Positions 6,094-12,083 of a stretch of 12,083 nt of DNA are shown piece after piece (position 1 is the stretch's first letter; each line of letters opens with the position of its first letter). Both the position numbers and the translations under genes were made by a program. The stretch comes from Clostridia bacterium (GTDB lineage Bacteria; Bacillota; Clostridia; Christensenellales; Borkfalkiaceae), in the NCBI GenBank assembly GCA_029054485.1, contig JAIDFD010000102.1, positions 1 through 12,083 of the forward strand, in the 5' to 3' direction. The notes under the pieces were generated by a model, which saw nothing but the letters and a program-made list of their open reading frames with translations, was not told the DNA's origin and did no database searches.

Positions 6094-7482
6094 ATGAAGT
6101 ATACGCAAACCGCCGGCGAAAAAAGCACCGTAAAACTTACCATAACTTTCACTGAGGAAGAGTGGCAGGAAGCTTTGAACAAGTCTTATGCAAGAACGAG
6201 GGGCAAATATTCAGTGCCCGGTTTCAGAAAGGGCAAGGTTCCCAGACCCGTGCTTGAAACCTATTACGGAAAGGGTGTTTTGTACGAAGAAGCGTTCAAC
6301 GTCCTCTATTCCGAGCATTACGGCAATATTCTTGAAAAGGAAAAGAATAATTTTACCCCCGTCGGAGAGCCTTCGCTCGACGTTGAGGACCTGACCGAGG
6401 GCAAGGGTCTTGTACTCGGCGCGGTTGTGCCCGTAAAGCCCGAAGTTACGATTGAAAAATATACAGGTTTAAAAATAAAGAAGTTTGAATATAATGTATC
6501 CGATGCCGAAGTGGAAAAGGAAGTTGAAAAAATCCTTCAAAGCGGCGCGCAGAAGGTGGAAGTAACGGACAGAGCCTGCAAACTTGGCGATACCGTAAAC
6601 ATTGACTTTTCTGGCAGCGTAGACGGCGAAAAATTCCCCGGCGGCACGGCGGACGATTATAACCTCGAACTCGGAAGCGGCTCGTTCATTCCTGGCTTCG
6701 AAGAGGGTGTTGCCGGTATGAAAATCGGCGAAACCAAGGATATAAACGTCAAATTCCCCGAAGATTATCAGGCGGAAAACCTTAAAGGAAAGGACGCGGT
6801 TTTCACTATCGTTCTTCACAAAATTACCGAAAACAAGCTTCCCGAGCTTACCGATGAATACGTTAAATCGCACTCGCAGTCGGCTACGGTTGCCGAATAC
6901 AAAAAAACCGTTCGTGCCCGCCTTGAAAAGAGCGCGGAAAACAAGGGCAGGGATGAGACCGAAAACAGCATAATCAACGAAATTTGCAAGTATGCAAAGG
7001 TTGAAATTCCCGACGCTATGATAGAGAGCGAAATCGACAGGCTCGTGCAGGAGTTCAGCTACCGTCTTATGTATCAGGGTTTGAAGCTCGACGACTATCT
7101 TAAATATATGGAGCTTTCCATGGCGGACTTCCGTTCGCAGTACAAAGAGCAGGCACAGCACAGAGTTTTAAGCCAGCTTGTAGTTGACAAAATCGTCAAG
7201 AGCGAAAAGTTCACCGCGGAAGACAAAGAGGTCGAAGCTAAGATAGAAGAGCAGGCAAAATCGGTTGAAAAGACTGTTGCGGAATATAAAAAGGGTATGG
7301 ACCCCAGACAGCTTGACTATATCAAAAACGATATTATTATAACCAAGATGTTTGACTTCCTTACCGCCAACAACGAAATGTACGGCGAAGAAGTAAAAAA
7401 ATCACCCGCCAAAAAAGCAACAACGACTGCGGCGGCGGAAAAGAAAACTCCCGCCAAAAAGCCCGCAGATAAAAAAGAATAA
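6094..7482 (+). CDS. tig: Trigger factor, ribosome-bound chaperone and prolyl isomerase
   Basis: Trigger factor docks at the ribosome exit tunnel, shields nascent chains and catalyses prolyl cis-trans isomerisation. All three domains are visible: the ribosome-binding N-domain with the signature GFRKGKVP (43-50), the FKBP-like isomerase domain (about 163-245, with [10 protein letters not shown] and [13 protein letters not shown]), and the helical C-terminal substrate-cradling domain (about 250-430). The 462 residues exceed the common 425-435 because of a low-complexity tail (about 433-462) made of Lys, Ala, Pro and Thr with PAKK-type repeats, resembling histone H1-like tails. This tail is strongly basic and probably unstructured. 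The start has CAGGAG (6077-6082) upstream with rather long spacing (11 bases). clpP follows 17 bases downstream, so the two are co-transcribed and probably supply chaperone and protease together. Confidence 0.97.
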   Translation: MKYTQTAGEKSTVKLTITFTEEEWQEALNKSYARTRGKYSVPGFRKGKVPRPVLETYYGKGVLYEEAFNVLYSEHYGNILEKEKNNFTPVGEPSLDVEDLTEGKGLVLGAVVPVKPEVTIEKYTGLKIKKFEYNVSDAEVEKEVEKILQSGAQKVEVTDRACKLGDTVNIDFSGSVDGEKFPGGTADDYNLELGSGSFIPGFEEGVAGMKIGETKDINVKFPEDYQAENLKGKDAVFTIVLHKITENKLPELTDEYVKSHSQSATVAEYKKTVRARLEKSAENKGRDETENSIINEICKYAKVEIPDAMIESEIDRLVQEFSYRLMYQGLKLDDYLKYMELSMADFRSQYKEQAQHRVLSQLVVDKIVKSEKFTAEDKEVEAKIEEQAKSVEKTVAEYKKGMDPRQLDYIKNDIIITKMFDFLTANNEMYGEEVKKSPAKKATTTAAAEKKTPAKKPADKKE

Positions 7483-7499
7483 GAAGAGGAGGCGTTATT

Positions 7500-8090
7500 A
7501 TGGAACGCAACGCATTAGTGCCTTACATTGTAGAACAGACTTCCCGCGGGGAGCGTTCGTATGACATTTACAGCCGTCTTTTAGAGGACAGAATTATCTT
7601 TTTAAGCGGCGAAATAGACGACGCGGTGGCTAACACCGTAGTAGCACAGCTTATTTATCTTGAAGCGAAGGACCCCCAGAAGGATATTTCGCTGTATATC
7701 AACAGCCCCGGCGGTTCGGTATCGGCAGGACTTGCGATTTACGACACTATGAACTATATCAAGTGCGACGTATCTACCATCTGTATCGGTATGGCGGCTT
7801 CTATGGGCGCATTTCTGTTATCCAGCGGCGCAAAGGGCAAGAGATACGCTCTTCCCAACAGTGAGATTATGATTCACCAGCCTTTGGGCGGCGCACAGGG
7901 GCAGGCAAGCGATATCAAAATCGCGGCTGAACATATTTTGAGAACCAAACAGAAGCTGAACACCATTCTCTCGCAGAATTCGGGCAGACCGCTTGCAGAG
8001 ATAGAGCGCGACACTGACAGAGACAATTACCTCTCCGCACAGCAGGCTCAGGATTACGGTCTGATAGACAAAGTATTCTATAAAAGATAA
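7500..8090 (+). CDS. clpP: ATP-dependent Clp protease proteolytic subunit ClpP
   Basis: Serine protease subunit that forms the double-heptamer chamber fed by ClpX or other Clp ATPases. At 196 residues it is normal length. The catalytic triad is intact: S101 in GMAASMGA, H126 in MIHQPLGG and D175 in [10 protein letters not shown], offset by three from B. subtilis numbering (S98, H123, D172). The oxyanion-loop motif SPGGSV (69-74) and the C-terminal [11 protein letters not shown] are present. The N terminus ([20 protein letters not shown]) is typical and has no long propeptide. AGAGGAGG at 7485-7492 lies seven bases before the ATG and fixes the start. It follows tig closely. Downstream, a fold-back repeat with a terminator-like hairpin intervenes before clpX, so clpP may be mostly transcribed with tig. 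Confidence 0.98.
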   Translation: MERNALVPYIVEQTSRGERSYDIYSRLLEDRIIFLSGEIDDAVANTVVAQLIYLEAKDPQKDISLYINSPGGSVSAGLAIYDTMNYIKCDVSTICIGMAASMGAFLLSSGAKGKRYALPNSEIMIHQPLGGAQGQASDIKIAAEHILRTKQKLNTILSQNSGRPLAEIERDTDRDNYLSAQQAQDYGLIDKVFYKR

Positions 8091-8091
8091 T

Positions 8092-8216
8092 TTTAAATGC
8101 ATATCTGCGGCGCAATACTGCGTTAAGTTGCGCTTTTTTAGGTTCGCGTACGGCAAAGTACGCTCGCCGTCAAAAAGCTCGCTTGCCTTGTCTTGCTTGC
8201 ATCTCTGCATTTTAAA
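8092..8216. repeat. Fold-back, MITE-like element between clpP and clpX
   Basis: The segment begins with TTTAAATGCA and ends with TGCATTTTAAA, so its ends are inverted repeats with one gap. The whole interval folds on itself around a central perfect hairpin (GCGTAC 8146-8151, loop GGCAAA, GTACGC 8158-8163). Further outward, the T-run plus CG at 8132-8138 pairs with AAAAAGC at 8172-8178. There is no coding capacity. This is the layout of a non-autonomous miniature inverted-repeat element. A TTAA-type target site at both ends is possible but cannot be distinguished from the repeat itself. It occupies most of the 192-base gap. A weak promoter-like pair (TTGCTT 8193-8198, CATAAC 8217-8222) lies at its right edge. 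Other copies would have to be sought in the genome; none is seen in this window. Confidence 0.55.
8110..8139 (+). terminator. Terminator-like hairpin downstream of clpP
   Basis: GCGCAA (8110-8115) pairs with TTGCGC (8128-8133) around a 12-base loop, followed directly by six T residues (8134-8139). It lies 20 bases after the clpP stop codon and inside the left arm of the fold-back element. It could therefore act as terminator or attenuator between clpP and clpX. The stem is short, so partial read-through is likely. Confidence 0.55.
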
Positions 8217-8235
8217 CATAACCATTAATAATCTC

Positions 8236-8260
8236 GCTGCAAAGATTTTGCATAGCAAAA
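8236..8260 (+). promoter_or_regulatory. Two mutually exclusive hairpins in the clpX leader
   Basis: TGCAAA (8238-8243) can pair with TTTGCA (8247-8252), or TTTTGC (8246-8251) can pair with GCAAAA (8255-8260). The two hairpins share bases and cannot coexist. The second lies ten bases before the clpX ribosome binding site (AAAGGAG, 8271-8277). A switch or mRNA-stability role is speculative; it may also be the remnant of another repeat. Confidence 0.3.
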
Positions 8261-8282
8261 GATTTGGGCGAAAGGAGTTTTT

Positions 8283-9509
8283 TTGAAAGAAAAGAGATTT
8301 TGTTCTTTTTGCGGTAAAACCGAGGATAAAGTTAAAAGGCTTATTTCAGGGCAGGACGGCGCGTGCATCTGCGATGAATGCGTTGAAATCTGCGGCGATA
8401 TGGTAAAGGATTTGGAAGGTGCGGGTATGGAGCCCGTTCCTTTGAAAAAACCCGCCGAAATAAAGGAAGAGCTGGATAAATATATCGTTGGGCAAAACGA
8501 AGCGAAAAAGGTGCTGTCGGTTGCGGTATATAACCACTACAAGCGCATAAACAATCTCGCGGGCGGAGTAAAAGACGACAGCGAAGTAGAGATTGAAAAG
8601 AGCAATATTCTGCTTTTGGGACCTACGGGCTGCGGAAAGACCTTGCTTGCAAGAACGCTTGCAAGAATTTTAAACGTGCCTTTTGCATCATCGGACGCAA
8701 CCACTCTGACCGAGGCGGGCTACGTTGGCGAGGACGTTGAAAATATTTTACTGAAATTAATCCAGAACGCCGACTATGATATAGACAAGGCTCAGCGCGG
8801 AATTATATATATAGACGAAATCGATAAAATCGCGAGAAAGAGCGAAAACGTTTCCATAACCCGCGACGTGTCGGGCGAGGGCGTTCAGCAGGCGCTTTTG
8901 AAAATTATCGAAAGCACGGTTGCAAACGTGCCCCCTCAGGGCGGCAGAAAGCACCCCCAGCAGGAGTGCCTGAGAATAGACACAACCAACATTCTCTTTA
9001 TCTGCGGCGGCGCGTTCGTAGGGCTTGACAAAATCGTTCAAAAGCGCAAGGACAGCACGTCTTTGGGCTTTGGCGGTACGGTCAAGGACAATGAAGAAAA
9101 CGTATACGAAATGCTTGCAGACGTAAAGCCGCAGGATTTGACCGGCTTCGGGCTTATTCCGGAGTTTGTCGGGCGTGTGCCTATCGTTGTAAGCCTGCAC
9201 CCTTTGAACGAGGAAGCGCTTGTAAACATTTTAACCCAACCCAAAAACGCTATTATAAAGCAGTACCAGAAGCTTATCGCTATGGACGGCGTAAAGCTTA
9301 CGGTTGAGGACGGTGCGGTGCGCGAGATAGCTAATACCGCAATCCGTTTAAAGACGGGCGCGAGGGGACTCAGGACTATTATCGAAAGTTTTATGACCTC
9401 GGTAATGTATAAACTGCCTTCCGAGAAAAACGTCAAAGAGGTAGTCGTCACCAAAGAGTGCGTAACCGATAAAGCCGAACCCAAGATAATTTATCAGGAA
9501 ACGGCTTAA
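8283..9509 (+). CDS. clpX: ATP-dependent Clp protease ATP-binding subunit ClpX
   Basis: AAA+ unfoldase that recognises tagged substrates and threads them into ClpP. The 408 residues contain an N-terminal zinc-binding domain (C7-C10 and C30-C33 in CSFC and CDEC), Walker A GPTGCGKT (113-120), the pore-1 loop GYVGED (147-152), Walker B IIYIDEID (174-181) and the RKH pore loop (222-224). The ClpP-docking loop reads LGFGG (261-265), where IGFG is the common form; Leu for Ile is conservative. The start codon is TTG, with AAAGGAG (8271-8277) five bases upstream; no ATG fits before the zinc-binding cysteines. It is separated from clpP by a repeat element and followed by lon after a hairpin. A rare start codon and an inserted leader may lower its expression relative to clpP. 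Confidence 0.97.
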   Translation: MKEKRFCSFCGKTEDKVKRLISGQDGACICDECVEICGDMVKDLEGAGMEPVPLKKPAEIKEELDKYIVGQNEAKKVLSVAVYNHYKRINNLAGGVKDDSEVEIEKSNILLLGPTGCGKTLLARTLARILNVPFASSDATTLTEAGYVGEDVENILLKLIQNADYDIDKAQRGIIYIDEIDKIARKSENVSITRDVSGEGVQQALLKIIESTVANVPPQGGRKHPQQECLRIDTTNILFICGGAFVGLDKIVQKRKDSTSLGFGGTVKDNEENVYEMLADVKPQDLTGFGLIPEFVGRVPIVVSLHPLNEEALVNILTQPKNAIIKQYQKLIAMDGVKLTVEDGAVREIANTAIRLKTGARGLRTIIESFMTSVMYKLPSEKNVKEVVVTKECVTDKAEPKIIYQETA

Positions 9510-9529
9510 CGCAAAACTTACTTTAAACG

Positions 9530-9560
9530 CGCCAAATGTGCCTGAGTAGCGCATTTGGCG
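9530..9560 (+). terminator. Hairpin between clpX and lon (possible weak terminator or attenuator)
   Basis: CGCCAAATGTGC (9530-9541) pairs with GCGCATTTGGCG (9549-9560) as a 12-bp stem with one G-U pair and a seven-base loop. Only TTTA follows, so termination should be inefficient. The lon ribosome binding site (GGAG, 9573-9576) begins 12 bases after the stem. The structure may tune lon relative to clpX or protect the processed mRNA end. Confidence 0.5.
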
Positions 9561-9582
9561 TTTACTATAAATGGAGAAGAAT

Positions 9583-11886
9583 ATGGCTAATTTACAGGAA
9601 TTTCCGCTTTTGGCCCTTCGCGGAAGGGTGGTCTTTCCCAATACCGCAATGTCGTTCGACGTCGGGCGGCTGATTTCGCTTACGGCGGTAAAGCTCGCGT
9701 CCGAAAAGGATTCCCGCCTTCTAATCTGCACCCAAAAGGTACAGGATAAGGAAGATATCGATGAAAACGACCTCTACGAAGTCGGCACGGTCATAAAGAT
9801 ACGGCAGATAACAAAGCTCCCCGGCAATTCAATAAGAATTTCCGTGGAAGGACTTTACCGTGCGCGCGCAAAGCAGATTTTCAAAGAGAACGGCTCGTTT
9901 ATTTCTGTTGCGGAAGAGATTACGCCCGTACACGGCGACGCCGCACTGGAAGAGGCGTATTTCCGCACCGCAAAGGAAATTTTAAAAGACGTAACAAGCG
10001 ACAACCGCTTCGGCAAGGACACTTTGAACGCGCTCGAAAGATGCACCGACCCCGATGACTTCGTAAATCTCGCGGGTCACTATATGCAGATAAGCGTTGA
10101 ACAAAAGCAAGAGCTTTTGGAGTGCGAACGCACTGCGGACAGGCTTAAACTTTGCGACAGATATTTAAACTACGAGCTTGAAATCAGTCGCTTGGAGCGC
10201 AAAATCGGCTCGGTCGTAAGACAGAATATAGAAAAGAACCAAAAGGAATATTATCTCCGCGAACAGCTCCGCGCCATTCATTCCGAGCTTGGCGACGACG
10301 TGGAAGAGAAGGACGAGTTGGAGCAGAAAATCAAGGAAAAGGGACTGCCGCAGGAAGTAGAAGAGAAGGCTTTGAAAGAGCTTTCGCGTATGTCGCGTAT
10401 GCAGTCCTCTTCGCCCGACTACAACGTATTGCGCCTTTATATCGACTGGATTTTGGACTTGCCCTGGACGGAAAGCACGGCGGACACCGAACTGCTTTCG
10501 GACGCGGTCAAAATTTTAAACGAGGACCACTACGGGCTTGAAAAGATAAAGGAGCGCATAACCGAGTACCTTGCGGTATTAAAGCGCACGGACGGCGCAA
10601 ACGCGCCCATTCTCTGTTTCGTAGGTCCTCCGGGCGTAGGCAAGACCTCGATAGCTTCGTCCATTGCAAGAAGTCTCGGCAGGAAGTTTGTAAGAATGAG
10701 CCTCGGCGGAGTCAAGGACGAGGCGGAAATCCGCGGGCACAGAAAGACTTACGTCGGCGCGATGCCCGGCAGAATTATCACCGGTATGAAAAAGGCGGGC
10801 TCTGTAAATCCCGTGTTCCTTCTTGATGAAGTTGACAAAATTTCATCCGATCTTCGCGGCGACCCTTCGGGCGCGCTGCTGGAAGTTTTGGATCCCGCGC
10901 AAAACAGCACCTTCGTTGACAGGTATATCGAATTGCCTTACGATTTAAGCAAAGTGCTTTTCGTAACCACGGCAAACACGCTCGATACAATCCCCGCGCC
11001 CCTTTTGGACAGAATGGAAATTATAGAGCTGAGCGGCTACACCTCGGAAGAGAAAAAGGAAATCGCAAAACGCTATCTCGTTCCCAAAAAGCAGGCGGCA
11101 AACGGCTTGAAAAAGGAAGAGTTTTCTATAAATTCCGCCGCAATAGACGCGTTGATAGAGGGCTACACAATGGAAGCGGGAGTACGAAACTTAGAGCGTA
11201 TGATTGACGCGGTTTGCAGAAAAGCCGCGGTTAAACTCTCGGACGGCAACGCTGAAAAGGTCAGCGTCACCGCAAAAAATCTGGCGGACTTGATCGGCGC
11301 GAAAAGGTATGATAAAAACGGCGGCGGACTGGATGCGGACGAAGTCGGCGCGGCTACGGGGCTTGCCTGGACGGCTGTCGGCGGCACTACGCTCACTATC
11401 GAAGTTTCGGCTATGCAGGGAAAGGGCGATATACTCCTCACCGGCAAGCTGGGCGACGTTATGAAAGAGAGCGCGCGGGCGGCAATAAGCTATATCCGCT
11501 CCAACAGCGCAAGCTACGGCATAGACGTTTCCCTTTTCGAAACGACCGATATTCACATTCACGTCCCCGAGGGCGCGACCCCCAAGGACGGACCGAGCGC
11601 GGGAATTACTATGGCTACGGCGATACTCTCGGCGTTCACCAAAAAACCCGTCAAAAAATCGATTGCGATGACGGGTGAAATTACCCTGCGCGGAAAGGTT
11701 TTGCCCATAGGCGGACTTAAAGAAAAGGCGCTCGCCGCGTACAGAAAGGGTATTCACGATATTATCATTCCCGCGGACAACCAAAAGGATTTGGAGGACA
11801 TTCCCGAATCGGTGCGAGGAAATATTAATTTCATTCCCGTAACCGAAGTGGATACGGTGTTCAAGAGCGCGATTATAGGTATTTAA
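9583..11886 (+). CDS. lon: ATP-dependent Lon protease (LonA type)
   Basis: Cytosolic homo-hexameric AAA+ serine protease that degrades misfolded and regulatory proteins. The frame is open from an ATG at 9571 (771 residues), but that codon has no ribosome binding site. The ATG at 9583 has GGAG (9573-9576) six bases upstream and gives 767 residues beginning [14 protein letters not shown], so I prefer it. With that start the LON substrate-binding domain covers about 5-200, followed by a coiled-coil segment, Walker A GPPGVGKT (348-355), Walker B FLLDEVD (412-418) and the C-terminal protease domain. The catalytic dyad is S672 (in PKDGPSAG) and K715 (in GGLKEK). The 43-residue spacing equals that of E. 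coli S679/K722. The presence of the N-domain and absence of a membrane insertion make it LonA rather than LonB. It follows clpX, and engB begins directly after its stop codon. Confidence 0.97.
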   Translation: MANLQEFPLLALRGRVVFPNTAMSFDVGRLISLTAVKLASEKDSRLLICTQKVQDKEDIDENDLYEVGTVIKIRQITKLPGNSIRISVEGLYRARAKQIFKENGSFISVAEEITPVHGDAALEEAYFRTAKEILKDVTSDNRFGKDTLNALERCTDPDDFVNLAGHYMQISVEQKQELLECERTADRLKLCDRYLNYELEISRLERKIGSVVRQNIEKNQKEYYLREQLRAIHSELGDDVEEKDELEQKIKEKGLPQEVEEKALKELSRMSRMQSSSPDYNVLRLYIDWILDLPWTESTADTELLSDAVKILNEDHYGLEKIKERITEYLAVLKRTDGANAPILCFVGPPGVGKTSIASSIARSLGRKFVRMSLGGVKDEAEIRGHRKTYVGAMPGRIITGMKKAGSVNPVFLLDEVDKISSDLRGDPSGALLEVLDPAQNSTFVDRYIELPYDLSKVLFVTTANTLDTIPAPLLDRMEIIELSGYTSEEKKEIAKRYLVPKKQAANGLKKEEFSINSAAIDALIEGYTMEAGVRNLERMIDAVCRKAAVKLSDGNAEKVSVTAKNLADLIGAKRYDKNGGGLDADEVGAATGLAWTAVGGTTLTIEVSAMQGKGDILLTGKLGDVMKESARAAISYIRSNSASYGIDVSLFETTDIHIHVPEGATPKDGPSAGITMATAILSAFTKKPVKKSIAMTGEITLRGKVLPIGGLKEKALAAYRKGIHDIIIPADNQKDLEDIPESVRGNINFIPVTEVDTVFKSAIIGI

Positions 11887-12083
11887 ATGTTGAAAATCAC
11901 AAATGCGGAATTTATCATAAGTGCGGCGGACAAATCGCAGTTTGTCAAAAGCGATAAGCCGATTATCGCCGTGTGCGGTAAATCAAACGTTGGGAAATCG
12001 AGTTTTATTAATATGCTCGCGGGCAGAAAAAAACTGGCAAAGGTTTCAAAAGACCCCGGTCGTACAAGGCTTGTAAACTACTT
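11887..12083 (+). CDS. engB: Ribosome-biogenesis GTPase EngB/YsxC (5' part, cut by window end)
   Basis: Only the first 65 codons are present. They contain the G1 P-loop GKSNVGKS (31-38) and the G2-region PGRTRLVNY (57-65), the hallmark of the YihA/YsxC/EngB GTPase that assists late 50S subunit assembly. The ATG directly abuts the lon stop codon (TAAATG) with only a weak AGG upstream, so translation is probably coupled to lon. The lon-ysxC order is conserved in Bacillus and many clostridia, which supports the assignment. The N terminus ([20 protein letters not shown]) is of normal length before the P-loop. Confidence 0.93.
   Translation, partial: MLKITNAEFIISAADKSQFVKSDKPIIAVCGKSNVGKSSFINMLAGRKKLAKVSKDPGRTRLVNY

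Noticed and set aside
6469..7161. Long minus-strand open frame (230 codons) opposite tig
   Set aside because: It lies wholly inside the confidently assigned trigger factor gene, has Phe/Val-rich composition typical of an antisense frame, and lacks a promoter or ribosome binding site.
7387..7479. The low-complexity trigger factor tail as a frameshift artefact
   Set aside because: The frame stays open with normal codon use to a stop placed just before the clpP ribosome binding site, so it is a genuine extension rather than a sequencing error.
8092..8216. A small regulatory RNA gene or CRISPR-like array in the clpP-clpX gap
   Set aside because: There are no regularly spaced repeats, and the fold-back symmetry with inverted ends is better explained by a miniature repeat element.
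11191..11784. Minus-strand open frame of 197 codons opposite lon
   Set aside because: It covers the conserved Lon protease domain in antisense and its product is Arg/Asn-rich without recognisable motifs.
1..12083. CIRCE or CtsR operators controlling the tig-clp-lon cluster
   Set aside because: I found no TTAGCACTC/GAGTGCTAA pair and no tandem GGTCAAA/AGTCAAA heptads upstream of tig, clpX or lon; only an isolated half-site near 42-47.

Overview
The window looks like chromosomal core sequence from a Clostridia-type Firmicute. The evidence is the order tig-clpP-clpX-lon-engB on the + strand, an RqcH/NFACT protein, AGGAGG-type ribosome binding sites, and sigma-A-like promoters with hexamers close to TTGACA/TATAAT. 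Base composition is intermediate, and codon use (frequent gcg, ggc, cgc next to aaa and gaa) suggests an uncultured gut-type clostridial lineage. That placement is inference, because no rRNA is present. I see no phage, transposase gene, CRISPR array or tRNA.

Layout. 1-1510 (+): a promoter, an M18 metallo-aminopeptidase (apeA-like) and a strong bidirectional terminator. 1520-3160 (-): two separately transcribed membrane-associated genes of unknown function. Each has its own promoter placed so that transcription should begin at the ATG (candidate leaderless mRNAs). The smaller gene is clearly AT-richer than its surroundings. 3168-5934 (-): a four-gene unit of rqcH, a three-helix membrane protein and two tandem tail-anchored proteins that look like paralogues, ending at a long GC-rich hairpin. 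5935-6093: a compact divergent control region in which the rqcH and tig promoters appear to use the same -35 bases. 6094-12083 (+): trigger factor, ClpP, ClpX, Lon and the start of the ribosome-biogenesis GTPase EngB/YsxC, which runs off the window. A 125-bp fold-back, MITE-like element lies between clpP and clpX and carries a plausible terminator.

How it fits together. Trigger factor folds nascent chains at the ribosome exit tunnel. ClpXP and Lon degrade damaged or tagged proteins. RqcH works on obstructed 50S subunits and adds alanine tails, which in Bacillus subtilis are recognised by ClpXP (established knowledge). Here the tagger and its likely protease are transcribed divergently from one overlapping promoter region. 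This makes the window a nascent-chain quality-control locus. The three small membrane genes co-transcribed with rqcH are the least explained part and the best candidates for something new. Two starts were moved from the longest reading frame: rqcH to 5934 and lon to 9583.
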